A DNA stretch of 64,000 nucleotides from Loripinus fragilis (lineage: Eukaryota; Mollusca; Bivalvia; Lucinida; Lucinidae), in assembly GCA_964019695.1 (NCBI GenBank), contig OZ026518.1, positions 85,307,950-85,371,949 of the forward strand, in the 5' to 3' direction. Every line of letters starts with the position of its first letter. Position 1 is the first letter of the stretch. A model generated the notes under the pieces. It saw only the letters and a list, made by a program, of their open reading frames with translations. It was not told the DNA's origin and made no database searches. The position numbers and the translations under genes were made by a program. Shown here piece after piece: positions 22,781 to 34,330 of the stretch.

Positions 22781-23324
22781 AAAAACGTTATTGATCCTAG
22801 ATTTTTATGAAATACGGTACATATTCTAAACATATATGGGCAGGTTTTTTATGCAGGAATGGTATCTTGACAAAGATCAGAACGTGTTAAAATTTGAATC
22901 TAGATTTTGGGACTGCAAATTATAAGTTGAAATATTGGGGTACCGTGACATAAAAATGGATGCCCGCCGCATATCCATATACAAACAAAGCCAGTTATAT
23001 ACTGAACCACACTTCTAAAGCAAATTGTTTACTGAGTTTGATTTTAATTAAAAAACGAGGTCTTGTTGAAAATATTGTACCATTCAGAGGTTATAGCAGA
23101 CAATCACTTATTTAGGTGATGATTAAAAAGGAATTATAGACTGAAAAAAGAGCTGCTCTCATTTTCACAAATGAGTGTTCTGTTTTTGACAAAAAGGTGT
23201 TACAATGGATCAAATAATATATGAAACATTTAAGGTTCAGTCTGATTTTGCGTTGGAAGTGTGGGTCAGTATAGTATCAACGAACTTATCAACGATAGCG
23301 TTAATTCATAAAACATTTCAGCAT

Positions 23325-23413
23325 TGGCTACATAAGGAGACCAACTAGTAGCCCCTGGTCTGTTTGGAATTCTTGTAAAATAAATAAAGCATTGAATTGA
23401 ATTAGCTACATAA
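23325..23413 (+). mobile_element. Short 5'-truncated retroelement end with target duplication
   Basis: GGCTACATAA at 23324-23333 is repeated as AGCTACATAA at 23404-23413. Between them is a 70 bp piece ending AATAAATAAAGCATTGAATT and GAATT, a polyadenylation-like signal with an (ATTGA)-type tail. The inverted partner at about 62310 lacks this piece, which supports insertion. Confidence 0.65.
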
Positions 23414-23605
23414 TATGCCGATGACTGTAGAAATGTTTAAACAGGGTACCCTAAGGTGTGATAGTGATATCTGACTTCATAAATTGACAATTGAATTGCA
23501 TAAAAAATCAAATGCACCGAAAATATAAATAAATCAATCAGCATAATATCATCAAATTCCAAGTGTGGGCAGCCTCCCATGTTAATTTCCCATGCCTTGT
23601 AAGAA

Positions 23606-24795
23606 TCCCTTCCTGACTAAACTCGATTGGTGCCAGTGTTACATTTTTACCTTGTCGAAATATGACCCGCAGGGTCAATTTTCATAATGGAGAGTCGACC
23701 CGAATACAATTTCGACCCAAGATTTTGATCAAAAAGCCGTTGAAAATGTGTCCTCCTCTGAAATTTGTGTCCATTACCCGGGTCTTTTTCACGCTTAATT
23801 AAAACTTCAATTAACTTTGCAGCAATAGTAAGCGTTGATCCAGCGAAGAGTCTAGACCCCTTAGTTTAAACATATTTTATTTCAAACAAATAACAATGCA
23901 ATACAGCGCATTATATACAATTTATAAGAAAATTAGGCTAAGAGATAAGAATAATAATTACAAGTTCTCTCTGGTACATCGTATAGGAGAGAACGTTTGT
24001 CTTAACATTGTTCACTGTAACAGGAGTGAAAATCGTGAAAATTTAAGTACTTTGTGAGTACACAAAGGTGTTGTTTTGAATTAAGTAAAATGTATATATC
24101 AGTTCTAGGCGAGCATTCAAACAGGACACTCAGTTTTTCTATATCAAATTTGAGACAAATGGTCATTGTAGGTGGAAAATCAGATTTTTTTATTTGATTT
24201 TTCTTAACTTGATCGAAAGGTGACGGTTTTCACTTTCTCCCAGAGATGCAATGCATTGCGTTAAACCACAGCATTTTTTTCCAAAATAGCTTTGAAAAAA
24301 TAAGACCGTATGTTAGATCAAGTTTATATGTGTACAGTGAGAATGCCACATTTATACAGGAAGAGACTTTTAATATTTACAGTGAGTATTTTGTAGAATC
24401 TTTACGATAGGGTTATCGTATGGTTTATGGGAAATATTTACTTGCAAATAATCGGTTACGATTAAAAGTGGCATTCTTAGTGCAGGCTGTGGTATTGTGG
24501 CTGCTCTGCTCTATCAGCATTAAAGGCCCGCAATTGCAAAAAGAGAAGTGTTTGTGTTTTCTTTTTATGGAGGGCAATGTTAAGACCAGAAGCGTATTCT
24601 CCTACATGTTTTCTCTTTTTTTAGACTAAGCAATGCTTTTTATTTGAAAGTCGGTGTGTATTGTACATCCGAAAAAAGGAACGCATAACTCTCGTACAGC
24701 AACATTTCCACATTTTCTTGAAAATAACAATTAATTTAGTTTTTCTATTTATACTGATCTTAAGTGTTTTACTCGAACAGTGTATCCTATGTAGA
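23606..24795. other. No gene recognised
   Basis: Two short open frames at 24420-24629 and 24661-24915 show no family features; the second runs into the hairpin at 24796. Nothing else was found. Confidence 0.35.
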
Positions 24796-24968
24796 AGTTA
24801 TACCATGGGTTGTCCGCCTGTACGTGGAGATAATCCACGAGCTTTAGCGAGTGGATTATCTTACGTACAGGTGGACAAACATGGTATAACTATTTTATAC
24901 CACCTACATCAGTGAAGACCTTGCACATCATGAGATAATTCATGCTAAAGTTGGTAAGGGTGGTATAA
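24796..24968. mobile_element. Hairpin-plus-tail element, small copy
   Basis: Arms AGTTATACCATG, TTGTCCGCCTGTACGT and AGATAATCCAC (24796-24838) return as GTGGATTATCT, ACGTACAGGTGGACAA and CATGGTATAACT (24850-24891), with loop GAGCTTTAGCGA. A 75 bp tail is bounded by TTATACCACC (24895) and GGTGGTATAA (to 24968). The layout is that of 7206-7793, but the sequence is unrelated. Confidence 0.7.
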
Positions 24969-25218
24969 TGAATTTTACACATTAGATTCAATCCATTTTT
25001 AACTGTAAAAGAACAGTATAGCGGTAATTTTAAATGTAACATAATGTTTAAATAGAGGTATGGCCTCCGTCAGTTCGCATACATGGAGTGCATCGGTGAC
25101 ACATCAAACCAAACAAAATTCTTTTGTTACTCTGGGGGGTTGCTGCCCATGATGACACCTGACGTTACGCCCTAAAATGTCCTAAACATGTTCAACCGGT
25201 ACCAGTTCAGTACTTCTA

Positions 25219-25432
25219 GCTGTTGCACGATAGTGCAACAGCTATGTTCTCACATTTTTAGTAAATTTCTGAACAAGCGTGCTACAGTCTTGGTGTAGCA
25301 CGTTTTGGCACATTTACAGATGTCAAAACTCAGAAACAATATCCAGATACACTGTACAGTCTTGGTGAAGCACGGTTTGGCACATTTTCAGATGTCAAAA
25401 CTCAGAAACACTATCCAGATACAATGTACAGG
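25219..25432. repeat. Short palindrome and two-unit tandem repeat
   Basis: AGCTGTTGCACGATAGTGCA followed by ACAGCT is a 26 bp palindrome. Downstream, a 72 bp unit (TACAGTCTTGGTGTAGCACG, TTTTGGCACATTTACAG, ATGTCAAAACTCAGAAACA) occurs twice, starting at about 25284 and 25356, at about 93 percent identity by eye. Confidence 0.75.
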
Positions 25433-25449
25433 CGAAATGCCATATGAAC

Positions 25450-26660
25450 AGGAGTGTTGATTAACGGCGTGCAGAAGTTACTAAGCAGTTGAAGCTGTCC
25501 ATTTTTATGCAAGGTACAAGTATGGTCTATTTATGTCATACTTAAAGCTGCATAGTCTGTAACTTTTGATCTTTTAATTTTAGAACTAATGTTTCTATTT
25601 TTCAAGAACACAGTAAAAAAGTAAAATTCAGGCATACATTTTACCAATTTCGTAAACTTTAACAAATTATCAGTATCAAAGCAACAGCATTTATGTTAAA
25701 ATCAGCTGTCTTTAATTATTGGAGGGACGCAAATAATTACCAACACACCTGTTTTTATAAGATAATTCACTTTTCAGTGCAGTTTTCACCTATAGTGAAC
25801 AGATTTATTGTGGAATCATAACTTAATTCTACTTTTAATAGTGATTTAAAAAGAAAATAAAAAAAATCGAAAAATGTTCATAGTTGCAGACTTAGTCTCT
25901 TTAAGTTTTGTTACAAACCGACAAGTAGTAACGATTTAGTTTAAACTTTTATTTCATTTTTGTATAACAACATGTGTACATATAATACAATAAGTTCACA
26001 TACAGATCATTTCGAAATACAAAAAGAGATTCAGAAGAAAGTTTTCTTTTGACTTTTGTAAACATGTTTCCCAGCTATTCAATATTAGAAATACAATAAA
26101 CTTATGACTTGAATTGACATAAGTATGTATAAATAATACAGCAAAAACTCGATAATTCGAACTGGAATTAACCAGGTTTAACTGTATATATTATACTGTC
26201 AAAACTGCTGTTTAATACAAAGTATGAATTTTGACTTTTGTAAAGGAGAATGAATATTTTACAAATTACAGTTATCCTTGTTGTCTCCACGGGGTTTGGA
26301 GATGATCAATTCTATGGGGGGATATGGTCGTTGCCTCTATGTACCCAGCTTGCAGAATAGTCGCCAAACCAATCAATTAAGATTACACAAGTATTTTGGA
26401 TAATATGCTATTGTTGAGAACATTGATATATGATTTCTGCAAATGTAGTGTGATATTGGATTATTGCTATGTGTATACTAAACGTATTTTAAATATTACT
26501 ATTATTGTAAATATTGAGGTATGTTTCGTACAATTGCAATGCGTTATTGAAGCATGAATGTGCATATTCCAAAACGTTTTGACTTAATTATACATTCTTG
26601 TACTTCTTTAAATATCTGCTTTTTTATCAAAAGTTAGTGATATTTCACCAAGAGTAGAAC
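25450..26660. other. No gene recognised
   Basis: AT-rich, without coding family matches or clear repeats. Confidence 0.35.
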
Positions 26661-27486
26661 ATATTGATTCATGTGTGCCAAATCGTTCATTTGGACCCCC
26701 TAAAAGCGAAACAAAGTTGTCCTCAAAAACATTTTGGTATGGACTATGTGAAATGCATGATTTCCATGGCAACCCAAAGCGGCCTTGAGAATGGGGGCAC
26801 GCCTACAAAATTACTCATATCCCAGCTGTTTCTTATTCTAGACTACTAAATTTAGAACCAAAGTAAAGCTTATACATGGGCCTATTATACCCTTGTTGCA
26901 TATGCAACTGATCTAAATTGCATATTCATAAATATTTATGAAAACATTAAAAATGTGATTCGCGAATGGGGAAGCTGAGACATAGGCGTTTATTCCATGG
27001 TCAAATATGCAAGTTATCATTTTTGCATAATTTGCATATTCATGAATATTAATAAAAACGCTAAAAATAAGAGAAAATCATTAAAAATATAAATAGGCTG
27101 ATTTCATCCCAATATTGTCATTGTTGTATGTTTTAATATCATCAATGTTACAATTTGACAAGGCCTTTCATCCAGTGGTCCTATATGAATATTATCTCAT
27201 TTGCATATTCATTAAAATACATGAAAACTTTAAAAAATGAGGGAAAATCACGGCAAAACTATAAGTATAGGGGAGGGGTTGGGATACGATCTATTCTGCA
27301 CTCCTATGGCCTTTTATACCCATGCCAAATTGTTCAGTTGGACCCTCTGAATGGGAAACGAAGTTCTCCAAAAAAATTGGTATGGCTATGTGAAAATGCA
27401 TGGTTTCCGTGGCAAATGGAATCCCCTTATATGATTCTCGAGAATGGGGGTAGGCATACAAATTCAACCATATTTAGGGCTCTATC

Positions 27487-28244
27487 TTGCGCCAAGGACT
27501 TTCGGAACCTGAATTCTATGGTGACTTGGTGTATAAATTGAAGAAGATTGTTGGCTCTAATAATTTCTCAGCGCAGGTCATTAAAATAATTTCCCATTAT
27601 AAAAAGATTGGCTATAACATTAATGTATTGCAGCAGACTGCATGTTTGGTGGTCAACCCAATCACGGTTGGCAACTTTTCTTTCCTCTTTAATTGCACAC
27701 CGGTGGGTCAGACTTCAGACTCTATGACGGTTCCGAATTGAAGACTTATCTATTGATGAGATGGTAGGGGCCTGATGCTTTGGCTGTTGTCAGACCCACC
27801 GGGGTTTACCTGTTGGATTTATTTTGCTCCGGTATTCAGTTTTATTTACTGTTGAGTCCTTATCTTTACTTTGTCTCCTTTATATCACGATTTAGATGTC
27901 TCTAGGAGATGATGCATTGATAAGTTAGGGGTCTTTCGTGCAAACCAAACATCTGTGTGTCTTGATCAACATCTGAACTAAGGGTGAGGTTGGTGCACCG
28001 TTAAACCGGTTTAAGCCCTCCAGTAAACTATTCTTACTGACCGTTCCAAGGCAGTTCTTCTTTTGTGGATCAGTTATATGTTATTTCTGTCTTGTTTTGT
28101 TATACTTCATGCACGTCTGTTTGTTGATGCATTGTGGTCACCTGCTGGGGAAAGGGATGACCTCTTGTCTCTCGTTTATTATGTCTAATTGTGACGTTGT
28201 CACTTTCCCATTGGTATCCTGGGTCAGGTGTGGTGCTTGAGCAC
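27487..28244 (+). mobile_element. 5'-truncated retroelement of the YLDD reverse transcriptase family
   Basis: It starts inside the coding region, giving the last 84 residues (LSEPEFYGDLVYKLKKIVGS through LLFNC-type C-terminus, stop at 27741) that match the C-terminus of the element at 55046-56388. The 3' untranslated region follows with ACTGACCGTTCCAAGGCAG, TCACCTGCTGGGGAAAGGG and GGTGTGGTGCTTGA. It interrupts the left arm of the long inverted repeat; the right arm at 34430 shows the uninterrupted sequence. Confidence 0.85.
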
Positions 28245-29227
28245 TAGAGTAGAGCCCTAAAATTGGTGTCAAATGAAAGCTTAGACACATGTAATTCTTC
28301 CTGCGGTCAGATATGGAAATCATCTAATTTACATATTTATTATTATTAAAGAAAACCTTAAAAATGAAGTAAAATCATAAAAAACATTAATATAAACGGA
28401 TGTCAGCCCCAAAACATCATCAAAACACCATTGTTGCCAGTTTTTATATCGTCAGTGATTCAATTTCAGAAGTTCTTTCACTCAGTGGTCCTAGGTGAAA
28501 ATGATGTCATAGCATACTCATGAATATTAATGAAAACTTTAAAATGAGGGAAAAAACCATTGGGTAAACTAGTATCTAATGGGGTAATCAGACCTAAATA
28601 GAACACATATGGCATTTTATCTTGGGACCCGGTGCAAATTTTTATCTTTTGGACCACTTAAATGCAAAAAAAAATATTTCGTAAAAATAAATGCATTTTG
28701 GTTATATAAAATTTCATGGTTTCGATGGCAACCAATTGTGCGTCTTAAAAGAATGGGGGCATACATACAAAATGCTTATATCTCAGCAGCAATTCATCAT
28801 AGAATACTTATCGTGATACCACATTAATCCCTGGACATACCAGTTATAATTAGTGGTTGCATATGCAAATTATCTAATATCCATATTCATGAATATTAAG
28901 GTAGTGCTGGACCCATGTCAAAAGATAACCTTACTTTTACTTAAAAGTAAGAGTGTAAGAGTTATCGTTCCTGAATTTTGTTTTTAAAAGAGAATCCTTA
29001 TTTGTAAGACGGTAGATATTATTCTCCCCTGACAACTCTTTGATGCTTAAAACGTTATTCTGTAAGTATTTTGCTTTCACAAAAAGAAGGAATGCAAGTA
29101 TTAGCTTTTAAAAAACATCACCCAGAGTATGAAGTCATTCAGTATCTTGATGGTTAAAAGTTGCGGACCGTATAAATATACATACTATATACATGTCTCG
29201 GTTGCTGTTTCTGCATGCTGCCACTAA

Positions 29228-29271
29228 CCTAATACCCCCCCCCCCCCCACCCCAAAAAGGGGGGGGGGGTT
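29228..29271. repeat. Poly-C / poly-G foldback
   Basis: C15 (with one A interruption after it) is followed by CCCCAAAAAGGGGGGGGGG, so the tract can fold on itself. Length is likely unstable and may be misassembled. Confidence 0.8.
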
Positions 29272-29380
29272 GTAGACGTGCACATGCCTTGTATGTGACA
29301 TTCTTATGTTTAGGTCCCATGGAGGTACATGGTCACTAATGTTTTATGGAGGAATGACGTAACTATTTCAATTACCTTAT

Positions 29381-29575
29381 CACACTGGATAGGCAGCAAT
29401 AAAAAACAGTCTAAAAAATCGATGAATGCTGATAACAAATTGCTAGAAACAGTGTTTGTGATTGCCATTTGCTGCCTATCGGACTACAAACAACAATCCC
29501 AAATTCTGTTACTTACAATATTTAACTGCGTTCGTCGATAGCATTAACGTTTTCGATTGCCGCCTATCTAGTGTG
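29381..29575. mobile_element. MITE-like element, GATAGGCGGCAATCG family, copy 2
   Basis: The ends CACACTGGATAGGCAGCAAT and GATTGCCGCCTATCTAGTGT are inverted repeats. The subterminal TGCGTTCGTCGATAGCATTA matches the other copies. Confidence 0.85.
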
Positions 29576-29806
29576 TTTTTGATATACTGAAGACGTAGCC
29601 AAAACAATCTGATACAAGGGCTAGGAGTTATTTCATGTTTCTGTTGAAAAATTTATTTTGTTTCGTTACATGTTTCATGATGATAAAATGGACATTTCTG
29701 CATACATTTTAATAAAATTAATTGGAACTGCATGTGCCTGAAAGGAAGATATATGACAATATAGCATTCTTTTCTGTATATTAACGGTTGGCAAGCATGG
29801 TACAGA

Positions 29807-30097
29807 TGCGCGGATCCAGGAATTTTCATCAGGGGAAGGGGAGGGTCAAGGTCAGTTTGACAAAAAAGCTCTGACAACGATTTTTTAGTCCTCAGCTTAT
29901 TTTACAGAAGTCAAATGGTCAATTTCAAAGAAATCTATCGTTTTTCAAGGCTCCAGATGGGGTCCAATTTTTTCCAGGGGGTCCAACTTTTCCAGGGGTT
30001 GTCCAACTGCTTATTCCCTATAGAAACCCATATAATTTGTGATTTTCCAGAGGGGGTCCGGACCCCCTGCCGCCCCCCCCTCTGGATCCGCACTTGG
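29807..30097. mobile_element. GGATCC-ended inverted-repeat element, copy 3
   Basis: The ends are ATGCGCGGATCCAGGAATTT and CCTCTGGATCCGCACTTG. The interior TTTTCCAGGGGGTCCAAC and TTTTCCAGAGGGGGTCCGG match copy 2 at 17872-18096. Confidence 0.75.
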
Positions 30098-30477
30098 TGC
30101 AGCCCCCACAGCTTCAGGGTTAAGGCTACAATACATTATCTCATTTGGGCTTGGCAAACGTTTATGGACAGAAGAATGGACAGAAGAATGTATCATCCTT
30201 TTATTGTTATATACCTTATAATAAGTGTTTACTATAGAAACTTGAGGTGTTTCAATCGCTGACAATTGTACATTTTATTTAATAATGTGTCATATTTTGG
30301 TTGATCGTTGACCAATCACTGACCGCGGGCTTTATTTCCGATAAAACATGACTGCAGAGGGCTTAATTGCCATTTCAACCTGCTCACGGATATCCTCTGC
30401 GAGTTAAGATACCGTCGCTTATGCTTTATTGAGAAATGACCAAAATATTCAATTATCATAAGATACGCTACTTTATT

Positions 30478-30664
30478 ACATCGGATAGGCGACAATTGAG
30501 AAGGCTCTGAACAATCGACGAACGTGGATCGCAAATCGCTAGAATTTACCATTTGTCGCCAGTTAGGCAAAAAAACTGCAATCCAAAAAGTCTGTTTCTG
30601 ACGGTATTTGATCTACGTTCGTCGATAGCATCAACGTTTTCGATTGCCACCTATCCGGGATGTG
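30478..30664. mobile_element. MITE-like element, GATAGGCGGCAATCG family, copy 3
   Basis: The ends ATCGGATAGGCGACAATTGA and CGATTGCCACCTATCCGG mirror each other. The inner pair ATCGACGAACGTGGATC and GATCTACGTTCGTCGAT is well kept. Confidence 0.88.
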
Positions 30665-30762
30665 TATTGGTACAATGAATACGTAACCAAAACAATCTGA
30701 ATCAAGAGCTAGGAGTTATCTACATTTTTCAGTCATGTTTCTGTTGAAAAAAAGTTTGTTTC

Positions 30763-30959
30763 CACACTCGATAGTGAGCAATCGAAAACACTCTTAACCA
30801 TTGACGAACGCGGATCAAAACTCGCTAGAAACAGTGTTTTGATTGTAAAGTGTCGCCTGTTCGATGAGTGATGGTAATAAAAAAAAACTATGATTCTAAC
30901 TATTTTTGGTCTATAATCGTCGATAGTATTGATGTTTTCGATTGCGCCTATAAGGTGTG
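30763..30959. mobile_element. MITE-like element, GATAGGCGGCAATCG family, copy 4
   Basis: The ends CACACTCGATAGTGAGCAAT and ATTGCGCCTATAAGGTGTG are less symmetric than in the other copies. The inner TTGACGAACGCGGATCAAAA and GTCGATAGTATTGATGTTTT match them. It sits 98 bp from copy 3. Confidence 0.75.
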
Positions 30960-31149
30960 GTTTTGTTGTCTGCTTCACGATATTACAGAGGACATTTTTT
31001 TTGGAAATGCTTTTGCTTGAAAGGAAAGTATTCTAGAACTTTTTGGATACTGTAAAGGCGGCACCTCATGACTGCCTTATTAGTCTACTTTAGACATAGG
31101 TAAAATCTGAAAATACATTCGAAAGTGTTTGTTTATCGTTTAACATTAG

Positions 31150-31270
31150 TATAGAGGCAAACAGTGTGGACCCAGATCAGACTGCTCTAGGCGAGCAGTC
31201 TGCTCTAGATCTACACTGTTTGTTTAAGAGGCTTCATAATATTTCAATAGACGATAAAAACATACGATTG
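31150..31270. repeat. Palindromic repeat fragment, family of 9720-9815
   Basis: GACCCAGATCAGACTGCTCT, AGGCGAGCAGTCTGCTCTAG and ATCTACACTGTTTG form an imperfect hairpin with the same flanks as 9720-9815 and 15045-15185. Confidence 0.6.
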
Positions 31271-32480
31271 TGTTGTAATATACGCTTTAAGGGTTAATAA
31301 ATGTGGGTACAGTGCATTAACGGACAGGACTTTCATGAAATGCACGCAGACCTGCGCGGCTCAAGCAACTTTTAAACGCTTAACCAATGGATAGAACCTG
31401 ATTTCTATTCTTGAGCAGTTGAAATAACCGAACCACGTCCAGATATGAAAATTAAAGTTGCCACCTTTACAGTACCCAAAAAGTCCTATAATATATAACA
31501 ATGACAACATAACATTTCTTTCTGTATATTAACGTTTGTCAAGCCATTGTGCGATAATGTTTTTGCAGGCCTCACCGCTGTGTGGTTCTGGTTGCAACAC
31601 ATCACATTCAGGCTTGTCAAACATTAATACAAGGAAAAGAATGTTTTATCCTCTTATTGCATATTTGTAAGTTTATTCTTTAAATGACATTTAGATCTAT
31701 GCATCAGGAATAAAGCTATAATTTTTAGCTTTTATCTACGTAAATCCTACGTGTAAGAAAGCATCAAAGGATCAAGACATGCTATAGCCATGATTTAATG
31801 AGAATCATAATGTAATGTGCTGGGTCACATATGCTAGGTCAAAATCTTTTTTGTCATTTTCTACGCCCATTTGTCAGTGCTTAATCAATAATAGCTATGT
31901 CTCCGCCCAGTGATATACATAGGGCGTAGACAAACAAAAAAATTGGTTGAAAGGGGAGACAACACTTATTATAGTCTTTATTTTTTTCAGGATTTTTCAG
32001 AAAAGTCACCAAAACAAAAAAACTAGCACGGTGACACATATTTTTTATTCAATCATTAGATTCTTCATGAAAATATCTTTGTAAAAATATGTTTTTTGTT
32101 GTTCCAGTTACATTCTCTGATATGTTTATTTTGAATATTAATGTTTTTTTGCATTTATTCGTTTGACTTAATAAGGATTTTGCTTAATAAATTGTGTAAA
32201 TACATGTTATTTCACTATTTTTGTTTTTATTTATATCTCTGGTGTGAGTAGTATTTGTTCTGAAAAAAAACTGTATTGCGTTTCTTGTTTATTTGTTAAC
32301 AAAATCTGTGTTTGTTTATTTCAAAAACCTGTGATTTTGCAGTTTTTGACATCAAATAACTTTTTAAAAAGAACGGTGAGGTATTGTTTTTTTTTGTCTT
32401 AGATTATAAGTATAAGTCTATATTGTAATATATTAAAAGATAAAAAACTTTTGGACATATGCCGGTGAGTCCGGTACTAC
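31270..32480. other. Interior of the TTAA element, no coding recognised
   Basis: T-rich sequence with no recognisable transposase or other gene. Confidence 0.4.
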
Positions 32481-33799
32481 CTTAATGAAAACTTTAGAAA
32501 TGCGAGAAAAATTCTTAGAAAAAATAAGGGGTGGACAATAAAATTAACGATGTCTCACCTACCATGTCTTCTAGTGTACCAAACCTAGTGCCAACTCATG
32601 CTAAGATATTGTACGTTTACCTTGAGGTCAGGTGTGAAAGATATTTAACATGAATATTGATGAATTTTAATGAAAGCAGAAGAAATGAATGAAAAATTTG
32701 CGGAAAATTAAGTGGAAGCACTTTCAAAATTACTCATATCTCAATTGTTAAGTGCCCTATAGTGGCAAACCAGATTTCAAATAGATGCTTAGACACAGCA
32801 TGTTTACCAAATGATTCATTACATAACACATCAAGTTTCATTTATATGAATACTGATGAAAACATGAGAAATTAGAGAAAAATATAGTAAAATTAAAGGG
32901 GTATACCTACATGAAAGGTTCATATTTTAGCTTTTAATTGCCCTAGACTAGCAACCTTGGTACCATATGAAACAGCATCATCTAAGTTTTTTAAGTAACA
33001 AAATAAAAGTATAATATTTATATCAGCTGAGATATGAGTAATTTTGCAGGTACACTGCTATCAACTTGTATACATTTTTTTGTATTTTAAAGTTTACATT
33101 AATATTAATCTAATACTAAATTAGATAATTCTTATATCTTCCCACTAGGTAAAAGTGTTATGCATAGAATAAAAGTAAGTATAATGTTTGCTTCTCTAGA
33201 TCTTGGGCAATTAGCAGCTGAGATTTTGTAGGTATACCCCTTTATTTTTCGGTGATTTTTCTCTTTAATATAATGTTTATTTTAACATTTATGAATATGT
33301 AAATAAGACAATTTGCATATATTACCATTGTAAAAAGCGTCGTGTCTTAGCAATAAGTTGGCACCATGTTTGCTACTTTAGGGCTATACGCTGCTGAGAT
33401 ATGAGTAATTTTGTACGTATATCCCTTTATTTTCAGGTATTTTTCGCAAAATTCTCACCGTTTCATCAATATTCATGAATATTATATATGATCATTTTAA
33501 AATTTGATCATTTGTTAAATATATCATTGTCTTAGCATTAATGTAAAACAAAGTTTGGTGCTCTAAGGCATTTAGCAATTGAGATTATCAGATTTGTAAG
33601 TACATCCCCTTGATTTTTTATGCAATTTTTCATTCATTTCTCATGTTTAAATTAAATCTCATAAATATTCATGTTAATTATTTTTTATAGCTGACCTTAA
33701 GGTAAAAGTTTTATGTCTAAGCGCCAAGTTTGATACACTAGAACACATGGTAGCTGAGATATTGGTAATTGTATACGTACACCCCTTTTATTGGGTGCG

Positions 33800-34330
33800 A
33801 AAAAACGACAAATGATGCTAAGAAACTTTCTTATCATTTTTTATTATCTGATCCTCAACCAGATTTTTTCAGAGCATTTCAACCAAGATTTTTCACATAT
33901 TGCACAAGCTCGATGAAATTAACCATCTGATTTCCAGTTGCCAATCTCAGCCTTGATCAGACCTGTATATATCACCTTCGAGCACATCATAAAATTGTAT
34001 ACACAGCCAAAAAAAACACGAATTTCTACACGTTAATATCTGCTTCTGGTACACTTTCCTCACGCAGAAAGTAAATCTGACAAAAAGAGAAAATTCTCTG
34101 ACCTCCTATTTTCCTATGTACACCATAAACGTAGGGACCGGTAAGAGGTTGCATGGCATTCGCCGATTTTTGTTTCTCTTCCTAGGACAAGAAATATTAA
34201 TTATAATATACAGAACATGTAACATTTCTTTACCTGTTTAGCTCCTAAAAATCTCAACCGGACGACACTCAAATTGTTTTTCTCGCTCAACCAGCGGTTG
34301 AGCATCCTACCGTTTGGTAGGCGTGAATAT
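33800..34330. repeat. Unmatched insert in the right arm of the long inverted repeat
   Basis: About 530 bp here have no counterpart at the equivalent point of the left arm. Two short palindromes lie at its outer end, CTCAACCAGCGGTTGAG (about 34287) and CCTACCGTTTGGTAGG (about 34306). No target duplication was found. Confidence 0.45.

Larger units (their letters stand above)
19720..23605 (+). repeat. Inverted segmental duplication, left arm
   Basis: Blocks match the reverse complement of 62.1-64.0 kb in conserved order. 19720-20400 matches 64000-63290 (shared CTCTGTTACACTTTATCCTG read on the minus strand). 21685-21785 matches 63010-62910 (CTCCTGTATGAATT). 22780-23010 matches 62620-62370 (GGTATCTTGACAAAGA, GGGGTACC). 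23260-23480 matches 62350-62190, and 23540-23605 matches 62165-62105 (CTCCCATGTTAATTTCCCAT). Differences are mainly the satellite at 20430-21425 and the insertion at 23325-23413. The block 20147-20320 minus contains HEVVICDVLIPWCHDVRHCG followed by a good donor (TTT|GTAAGT), so a decayed exon may be part of the duplicated unit. Confidence 0.8.
29576..31680. repeat. Degenerate local duplication of about 1.1 kb
   Basis: GAAGACGTAGCCAAAACAAT, CTGATACAAGGGCTAGGAGT (29588-29630) is repeated as GAATACGTAACCAAAACAAT, CTGAATCAAGAGCTAGGAGT (30678-30718). CATTCTTTTCTGTATATTAA (29765) is repeated as CATTTCTTTCTGTATATTAA (31512), each followed by CGKTTG(G/T)CAAGC. Each half contains its own MITE insertions, so the duplication is older than some of them. 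Confidence 0.6.
28900..32481. mobile_element. 3.6 kb TTAA-flanked transposon-like element
   Basis: The termini GGTAGTGCTGGACC and, inward from the right, GGTAGTACCGGACT are imperfect inverted repeats flanked on each side by TTAA (28896-28899 and 32482-32485). Removing the element with one TTAA restores GAATATTAATGAAAACTTTA, the consensus of the surrounding repeat unit. TTAA targets are typical of piggyBac and Kolobok transposons. No transposase was recognised, so it is non-autonomous or decayed. It holds three GATAGGCG elements, a GGATCC element and a C/G homopolymer palindrome. Confidence 0.82.

Noticed and set aside
29135..29320. Glycine-rich minus-strand open frame
   Set aside because: It is driven by the C/G homopolymer foldback at 29228-29271.
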